From Amphiura filiformis (taxonomy: Eukaryota; Echinodermata; Ophiuroidea; Amphilepidida; Amphiuridae): a stretch of 64,000 nt of DNA. This document shows, one piece after another, positions 57,328 to 64,000 of this stretch; position 1 is the stretch's first letter, and each line of letters starts with the position of its first letter. A model generated the notes under the pieces. It ran no database searches. It saw only the letters and a program-made list of their open reading frames with translations, and had not been told where the DNA came from. Position numbers and translations under genes: made by a program. The stretch is from contig NC_092647.1 of assembly GCF_039555335.1 (NCBI RefSeq), forward strand, positions 14,308,094-14,372,093. The letters are read 5' to 3'.

Positions 57328-57957
57328 TTAAGGGATCTAAAATGAGCGTTTATTGCGTTTCGACAGTATTTTTTGTGGGACATGAGAGCACCTCAGACCT
57401 ATCGAATACGAAGCATGTCTTTCTGATATCAAATAATTTTCATTTTTTGAAAATCACAATATAATACAAATTTTATGACAAATTATAAAAATTTGACATT
57501 TTTCAAATTTTTGATATATAACAGTCCTCGAAGTAAATTATATAAATCTAATGTTATATTCTTAAAGTGTATGTAGCAGGAGGAAAAGCCGACGGTCAAT
57601 TGAAAATTTTGACCTTTCATATTGAAGATATGGATTTTTCCCCAAAAAGACCTAATTAATTTTTTTGGTGTTTTGGGGAAAAAATCCATATCTTCAATAC
57701 CAAAGGTCAAAATTTTCAATTGATCGTCGGCTTTTCATCCCACCTACATACACTTTAAGTATAAATCATCAGATTTATAAAGTTTACTTCAAGTACTGTT
57801 AAATATCAAAAATATCAATTTTAATGATTTGCCATAAAATGTGTATTAAATTGCGAATTTCAAAAAATCAAAATTATTTGATATCAATTCGATATGTCTG
57901 ATGTGCTCTAATGTCCCAAAATAAATACTGTCCAAACGTTCATACCCCAGCCCTTAA
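57328..57957. mobile_element. 630-bp TTAA MITE with full-length inverted arms
   Basis: TTAAGGGATCT at one end and CAGCCCTTAA at the other. Arms of about 300 bp pair around a core at 57655, including the CCATATCTTCAAT blocks. Sister units have TTAC-GTGATACAG at this place (59646, 61029) and no insert. No coding sequence. The right end is shared with 740-1026. Confidence 0.88.
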
Positions 57958-58117
57958 GTGATACAGTGAACGCAACATATCAAGTTTGCAAAAGGACAAT
58001 GTCATTCTTATTCTTAATGACTTTGCACTACAAATTTACTCGTTACCAAATTATTTATTAAAATAAAAATGACACGCAACGAACCGAGTAACAACAAAAA
58101 GTTCTTGAAAATAAAGT

Positions 58118-58190
58118 CGCCCAACGTGGGGCTCGAACCCACGACCCTGGGATTAAGAGTCCCATGCTCTACCGACTGAGCTAGCCGGGC
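58118..58190 (-). tRNA. tRNA-Lys (CUU), unit 16
   Basis: Canonical copy. A T4 run lies at 58108-58111. Confidence 0.97.
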
Positions 58191-58204
58191 TGACATGTGT
58201 ATAG

Positions 58205-58360
58205 TTCATCTCATCTCATTTATCTCATCTCGTCTCTCTTCATCTCATCTCATGTTATTTATCTCATCTTATCTCATCCCACCCCATCCTATCTCATCTC
58301 ATCTCATCACATCTCATCTCATCTCATCCAACCCCATCCTATCTCATCTCATCTCATCTC
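58205..58360. repeat. TCTCA-type array, interrupted
   Basis: Pentamer array upstream of the unit-16 tRNA gene. It breaks off at an insertion and resumes at about 59190. Confidence 0.9.
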
Positions 58361-59175
58361 ATCAGTTCAGTTTTCAGTTCAGTTTTATTTCATCAAATTC
58401 CATCCATTAAATAATTACAATATAAAAAAAAGCTTTTACAAACATCGTATAATATGGTGAAAATGATGCCACTGAACGCAGAGCGTGTTGTTGTGGCACC
58501 CTTTACAAAAGTTATAGTATTAAATAATTATGATAAACAAAACTTTTAGAATAATAATAAATACAATAGCAAGATATATGCCTTGTGGTTTAGGTATATT
58601 AAACTTATTATCACAAGAGCTAAGCTTTCAATTATGATTATAAATCAATGAGTAATGATGGTGAAAATAACAACCAAACCTACACAGTAGGCGTAAAGGG
58701 GTTGTAAAATCCCATTATAATATAAAACAGTTCAGGCATGGCATAAGTATTACGGTACAATAAACAAAAATGTATTTAGCCCGGGTGAAAGCATCAGCAC
58801 ATGATTGCACGTGCACTTGCAACGAGTCTATATAATGAGCTAAGTTATAACTTACATAGCAGATAACTATTTAATGCAATATTTTGTAAATTAAATCTAC
58901 ACCAAGATATTTAATGCAATGATAAATTAACATGGTAAATGGTGTATAGTTCTGCAGAGCAAGAACAATGAAATGCAAAAGTGATAGTCTGCATACAAGG
59001 CCAAGCGAGCTGACAAAATTTATCAAATAGCATATTTTTAATATAACAAAATAATAATAATAATGATAACTAAAGACTGGAACAATACAAACAGAGTACA
59101 GACAAACGGGTCCGATTTTATGTGGAACATATATAATGAATTACCGTAATTTTATGAAAGTATATCCTGACCAAT
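58361..59175 (-). mobile_element. Probable LINE 3' UTR fragment inserted in the array
   Basis: Read on the minus strand it ends AAATAAAACTGAACTGAAAA and then further ACTGAACTG, a short-repeat tail like those of CR1/L2-type LINEs. It interrupts the pentamer array. No reverse-transcriptase coding part is present, so identity is tentative. Confidence 0.4.
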
Positions 59176-59189
59176 GAGAAGAGAAAAAA

Positions 59190-59550
59190 ATCCCACCCCA
59201 TCCTATCTCATCTCATCACATCTCATCTCATCTCATCCCATCACATCTCATCCCACCCCATCCTATCTCATCTCATCTCATCACATCTCATCTCATCTCA
59301 TCTCATCCCACCCCATCCTATCTCATCTCATCTCATCCCACCCCATCCTATCTCATCTTATCTCATCTCATCTCATCTCATCTCATCTCATCTCATCTCA
59401 TCTCATCTCATCACATCTCATCCCACCCCATCCTATCTCATCTCATCACATCTCATCTCATCTCATCACATCCCATCACATCTCATCTTATCTCATCACA
59501 TCCCACCTCATCGCATCCCATCTCATCTCAGTTCACCTCATCTCATCTCA
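59190..59550. repeat. TCTCA-type array
   Basis: Continuation of the array at 58205-58360 beyond the insertion, with CCCACCCCATCCTA higher-order variants. Confidence 0.93.
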
Positions 59551-59876
59551 TTGCTTCTTTTGGTGAATAGAGAACAAGAATTCCGTACTTATTTTTGCAA
59601 ACTTGCTGGGTGTGTCTGGAACTAATCCCGCGATCCCGCTGGACTGTTACGTGATACAGCAAACGCAACGTATCAAGTTTGCAAAAATCAATGTCTTCAT
59701 GCTACAAATTGATACGTTACAAATGCCTTTCCTTTTTTAAATACACACGCTATTAATCTAATCATATATCATGTAAGTCAATCACTTTGTATTAAATGTT
59801 GCTTGCAATGGCAACTGCCGACCAACTATCACCATAGGCATTCATGAGATGAGATATGATACGATGCTATGAATAA

Positions 59877-59936
59877 AGTCGGTAGAGCATGGTACTCTTA
59901 ATCCCACGGTCCTGGGTTCGAGCCCCACTTTGGGTG
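59877..59936 (+). pseudogene. tRNA-Lys pseudogene, unit 17 (5'-truncated)
   Basis: It begins at AGTCGGTAGAGC in the D loop; the acceptor 5' strand and half of the A box are missing. Several substitutions in the anticodon and T arms. Plus strand, opposite to its neighbours. Confidence 0.9.
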
Positions 59937-60117
59937 GTATGTTATACTCTTTTGCTTATTCTTTTCTTTTGTAGGGGTGTTTGTGGGTGTCGGGTGTTGG
60001 TTGTGGGGTGGGGAGTGGGGATATTTGCGCTGTGTATCTAAAATGAATGATTAATTTAGTTTTTGTTGTTTGTAGCCTATGTTTGCATTTGTTTTTGTGT
60101 GAAACTTTTGCTTTTTA

Positions 60118-60905
60118 TCACCTCATCTGATCTCACCCCTCTCATCTCATCTCATCTTACCTCATCGTATCTCATCTCTTTCACCTCATTTCATCTCACC
60201 TCACCATATCTCACCTCACCTCATCTCATTGCACTTCCTCACATCTCATCTCATCTCACCTCATCTTATCTTACCTCATCTCACCTCACTTCATCTCACC
60301 TCATCTCATCTCCTCTCCTCCCACCTCACCTCATCTCACCTCCTCTCATCTCACCTCCTCTCATCTCATCTCCTCTCCTCCCACCTCACCTCATCTCACC
60401 TCCTCTCATCTCACCTCCTCTCATCTCACCTCCTCTCATCTCACCTCCTCTCATCTCATCTCACCTCATCTCCTCTCATCTCCTCTCATCTCACCTCCTC
60501 TCATCTCACCTCACCTCCTCTCATCTCACCTCATCTCAACTCACCTTATCTCACCTCACCTCATCTCACCTCCTCTCCTCTCATCTCATCTCACCTCATC
60601 TCCTCTCATCTCACCTCACCTCCTCTCATCTCACCTCATCTCCTCTCATCTCACCTCACCTCATCTCATCTCATCACCTCATCTCATCTCACCTCACCTC
60701 ATCTCCTCTCATCTCACCTCACCTCATCTCATCTCACCTCATCTCCTCTCACCTCATCTCATCTCATCTCATCTCATCTCATCTCATCTCATCTCATCTC
60801 ATCTCATCTCATCTCATCTCAGCTCATCTCACCTCATCTCATCTCACCTCATGTCATCTCATCTCATATCATATCATCTCACCTCCTCTCATCTCATCTC
60901 ATCTA
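60118..60905. repeat. 800-bp TCTCA/CCTCA/TCCTC array
   Basis: The largest pentamer tract in the window, upstream (gene sense is minus) of the split tRNA unit 18 lineage. It produces long Ser/His/Leu frames that are not genes. Confidence 0.96.
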
Positions 60906-61197
60906 ATCCCGTCGTGGCTTCTTTTGATGGATAAACGATAAGAGTAGATACCATTTGTAAAATGAATGGAAATCTGGAAATTTTTTGCAAACTTGCTATG
61001 TTGTGTATGGAACTGACCCGCTGAGCAGGTTACGTGATACAGTAAAGGCAAAGTGTCAAGTTTGCAAAAGGACAATGTCATTATATTGACTTTGTGCTAC
61101 AAATTAACCCGTTACCAAATAGCTTTATTGAAGTAGAAATGATAATGCAACGAGCAGAGCAACAACAAAACGTTAATAAAAATATGTCGCCCAACGT

Positions 61198-61253
61198 GGG
61201 GCTCGAACCCACGACCCTGGGATTAAGAGTCCCATGCTCTACCGACTGAGCTA
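61198..61253 (-). pseudogene. tRNA-Lys unit 18, 3' part (split gene)
   Basis: 56 nt from the discriminator base to the D stem are canonical. The gene then stops at GAGCTA, where a foreign segment begins. The missing acceptor 5' strand (GCCCGGC) is found at 63036-63042 after a second GAGCTA. Confidence 0.93.
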
Positions 61254-63029
61254 AAAAAGGGGCATAAAGGACTCTAAAAGGGGGAAGGAGAAAGGAAAAG
61301 GAGGAAGGAAGGGGAAAAGAGAAGAAGAAAAAAAATGAGTTTGGTGGTGGAGTGGTAAGCACTTCCGCCTGTCACCCATTCGACCTGGGTTCAATTCCCG
61401 GCTGTGCCAAGTTTTATATTTTTTGTCCTGCTGTTTTGATAATTTTGTAGCAGTTTTATGCAATATCTGTACTTAAAAGTACATCTAAGCTAATTTTTAA
61501 TTTTTTTTTCAAGTTTTCCTCAAAAATCATGTAGTGTTTATTGAGCATTTTTTTTATAATCCATAAGGCTAGATTAAAGGTGTGAAAATACCACAATCAA
61601 CCTGTCTACCTGTCGTCCATCTTTTTCTGAGAAAATGAAAAAGGGAGCTGCAACCTTTGCTTTCTTGCCCTGCGGGGCGCTTTCATATTGGAACTCACTT
61701 GGAGTGTTTAGTCGTCGTATGGAGTCGCCGGCCTCAGGCCTGCCGGCCCTGCGGCCTTGCTGAACATCAGAACTATGTCAACGGTTGAAATTGGAGGGAA
61801 TTGCTTTTTGCATGTCCTATTTCTGGTCCAAATTTGAGATATCGAAAACGGACCTTTCCCTTTTATAGGGATTTCTTGTTTTTCCAAAAGGTTTATTTTT
61901 ATTTTTACCTTTCCAAAAGGTAGATACAAAGGTATGCAAATACCACAATTAACCCCTACGCCAGTCCCCCCTCTTTTTTCTGAGATATTGAAAAAGACAA
62001 TTGGATAGGCCTACTCACACTTTTACCCATATTCGAGAAATCGAAAAGGACCTTCCCTTTCACAGGGATCTTTTAATCTTCCAAAAGGTTAATTTTATCT
62101 TTTTTCCTTTCCAAACGGTGAATACAAAGATATTTTAATAACATAATTAACCTACACGCCTACCCCCCTTCTTTTTCTGAGAAATTGAAAAAGAAAACCC
62201 GATAGGCCTACCCCTCGTGGTGTCCAAATTCGAGAAATCGAAAAAGAACTTCACCTTTTATAGGATTTTTTTTTATTCTTCCAAAGGGTTAATTTTATTT
62301 GTATTTTTCCAAAAGATGGATATAAAGGTACGTTTATACCAAAATAAACCTGACTACCAGTCCCCCCTCCTTTTCGGTGAAATTGAAAAAGACATCCATA
62401 TTCGAGAAATCTGAAATGGACTTTTCAAAAAATTCATTTGAATTTTTCCAAAAGGTTTATTCTTTTTATATCTATCAAGAGATGGATATAAAGGTATATT
62501 TATACCACAGTAAACCTGAATACCTGCCCCCCTCTTTTTCTGAGAATTTGAAAAAGACTTCTCCATTGGCTCATCTTTTTCCTAGTCCAACTTCGAGAAA
62601 TTGATAATGGACCTTTCCCTTTTATAGGGATTTTTTTCATCTCTTCTTCTGAGAAATAAATTTAACCCCCCTAAGAAGGTATGAAAATACTAAAAGACTT
62701 TATCCTCTGGATCTTTTAGCAGGTTCTGTTCATTCCCGTCCTTTCTTTTCAAAAAAATTCGTATATCATACAGTGCATATACGCTCCGCTTCCGAGCTAA
62801 ATAAAATGGCGGACGTTAGTGATCAAAATACTTCCGGGTTCCGTATAAAAATACACGCATGCGTAGATTATGCCCCCGTTATGCCCCCTCTGGCTTGCTC
62901 TGGCAATAGCTCTGGCAATGTGTGGGAAAAGTCTGGGAATGTCTGGGAATTGTGTCGGAATGCTGGTATTGACTGGGATTTGGTTGCGATTCGCTGGGTG
63001 TTGTTTGCGAGTCCAATGGAGGTGGGGTG
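61254..63029. mobile_element. 1.78-kb insertion splitting a tRNA-Lys gene
   Basis: Flanked by a 6-bp GAGCTA duplication (61248-61253, 63030-63035). No inverted termini. The left part is purine-rich, followed by a tRNA-Asp-like segment (61335-61408: AGTGGTAAGCAC, CGCCTGTCACCC, GGTTCAATTCCCGGC). Next come four or five diverged tandem units of about 165-200 bp, each with CTTTTTCTGAGAAATTGAAA. The right end carries AAAATGGCGGACG (62803-62815) and ACTTCCGGGTTCC (62830-62842), resembling YY1 and ETS sites. No transposase or reverse transcriptase is recognised. Confidence 0.75.
61335..61408 (+). repeat. tRNA-Asp-like sequence
   Basis: It has A- and B-box-like segments and a GUC anticodon context, but the anticodon-stem 3' side and the acceptor strands do not pair. 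It is more likely a SINE head or tRNA relic than a working tRNA. Confidence 0.6.
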
Positions 63030-63042
63030 GAGCTAGCCGGGC
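63030..63042 (-). pseudogene. tRNA-Lys unit 18, 5' end (split gene)
   Basis: GAGCTAGCCGGGC completes the gene whose other part lies at 61198-61253. The spacing of 1.78 kb makes the gene non-functional. Confidence 0.9.
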
Positions 63043-64000
63043 TGTTATTAACACTTTATTGCATCATCAATGTCTGTAGTAGGCCTATTACAAGAATTCC
63101 GATCTAACATGTACGATTCTCAATTTTTCATGAGTGATGGATGAAGACTGTAAAATAATATCGATCTTCTATAAATACACGACTGTACATGGAAAATTGA
63201 TCGATACAATATCTAGGTATGGCAGAACGATCTTATACAAACGATATCGTAATTGACATAATAAAGATATCTATCCATCATAATGTCTTTGCAAGTGGTA
63301 GTCGTTGTCATTTTAAATGGCTTTGTAAACAAAGGTACTCGATAGAATACCTTTATTTGATCTTTCCCCGTTTTTTAATGTTATGTATAACATGATAAAG
63401 CCTAAATTTGGACACAATATTATATGTATACACCGCGTTGATTCAAAAACAATGTGAGCCATTTTAGCATATTTTAACATATTTTAAAAAACAAATCGTA
63501 TCAAAAGTTTAAAAACTGTTGATACGATTTGTTTTTTAAAATAATTATGTTTACGTTCGATATCCGACTCGCTGCTTGGTCTCACAGCCTCGATTCGAAC
63601 ACAATATTATATGTATGCACCCGGGGTATGCACCACGTTGTAAAATGATTAAAAAACAATGAGAGCCGTTAAAGTTCAAAGAAACGTTTGATACGATTTC
63701 AAACAAATTTATTTTTTTTCACGGCAGTGAAATGATGCCACTTGCACCCATATCTCATATGCACAGTTTATCCCTTACATATCCTGTGTCTTGAATAGCT
63801 ACATAGCACACTACCCTGTGGTTATAAGAGGCTAGGAAATAATTCCTAATATCTCATACCCTAGTTTGTATGCCTTTATCTAATCTTGCCCCACTGACAA
63901 CTTACTATTTAACACTTAACCTGTCCAAGAGTCTGTCCAGCGTAGGATTTTTTTAGCCTTTTTTAGAAACATGTTTGCAATTGGCTTATGGCCATCACAT
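63043..64000. other. Non-coding end of window
   Basis: No gene. A strong hairpin lies at 63484-63539 (21-bp arms, 14-nt loop, ACAAATCGTATCAA core). A related direct repeat with AACACAATATTATATGTAT occurs at about 63412 and 63599. Confidence 0.6.

Noticed and set aside
59174-60941. Long Ser/His/Leu open frames (up to 292 codons) in the TCTCA arrays
   Set aside because: They are translations of a pentanucleotide microsatellite, open in several frames at once, and have no domain or codon signal.
61335-61408. Functional tRNA-Asp(GUC)
   Set aside because: Acceptor strands and the anticodon stem do not pair, and it lies inside a mobile element.
1-64000. LTR retrotransposons, Polintons or other capsid-bearing elements
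   Set aside because: I found no LTR pairs, integrase, protease, capsid or polymerase-B signatures in the window.

Overview
This is an AT-rich, repeat-dense window from an animal nuclear genome. The one host protein-coding gene I can support is a two-exon anterior Hox gene of the Hox2/proboscipedia group. It lies on the minus strand, with exon 1 at 50676-51183, exon 2 at 38024-38943 and an intron of about 11.7 kb. The homeodomain, the tRNA-Lys(CUU) sequences and the transposon spectrum (a 2A-bearing APE-type LINE, an L2-like LINE, an RTE-like fragment, many TTAA and foldback MITEs) fit an invertebrate deuterostome. My best guess is an ambulacrarian (echinoderm or hemichordate), but this is inference, not proof.

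Layout. 1-18 kb: repeated units, each with a tRNA-Lys(CUU) gene on the minus strand, conserved flanks and a (TGAGA)n microsatellite just upstream of the tRNA. Units have been tandemly duplicated (5031-9898 and 9899-11157 are the clearest pair) and then hit by MITEs. A 3.6-kb foldback element (5581-9168) has an empty site preserved in the sister unit. 18-25 kb: a TTAA MITE, a foldback MITE, a full-coding LINE with one 1150-codon ORF (19413-22865), and a decayed L2-like LINE ending in (TTGTA)n. 25-28 kb: a 1.22-kb tandem duplication. 28-32 kb: pyrimidine tracts, a Harbinger-like MITE, apparently non-coding DNA, then a plus-strand tRNA-Lys. 32-33.5 kb: a 38-bp palindromic satellite that is an inverted copy of the one at 2.4-3.2 kb. 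33.5-38 kb: the region 3' of Hox2. 38-51 kb: Hox2, whose intron carries a 3-kb satellite of 80-bp units, a MITE, a 51-bp palindromic repeat and two plus-strand tRNA-Lys genes. 52-64 kb: more tRNA-Lys units with very long TCTCA-type microsatellites, a 150-bp minisatellite, a tRNA-Leu-like SINE, and a tRNA-Lys gene split by a 1.8-kb insertion.

The most unusual pattern is a dispersed dyad, GCTATCTACYGWAGATAGC. It recurs well over 80 times across the window: in three satellites with different periods (38, 80 and 51 bp), in short clusters beside tRNA-Lys genes, and as isolated copies in and around Hox2. Each copy presents two inverted WGATAR-type half sites about 5 bp apart. Spacers between copies are unrelated in the different families while the dyad is kept.

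The tRNA genes have normal A and B boxes and T-run terminators, so most could be transcribed independently by Pol III. Nothing else here forms an operon-like or cooperating gene set; the rest is mobile and satellite DNA.
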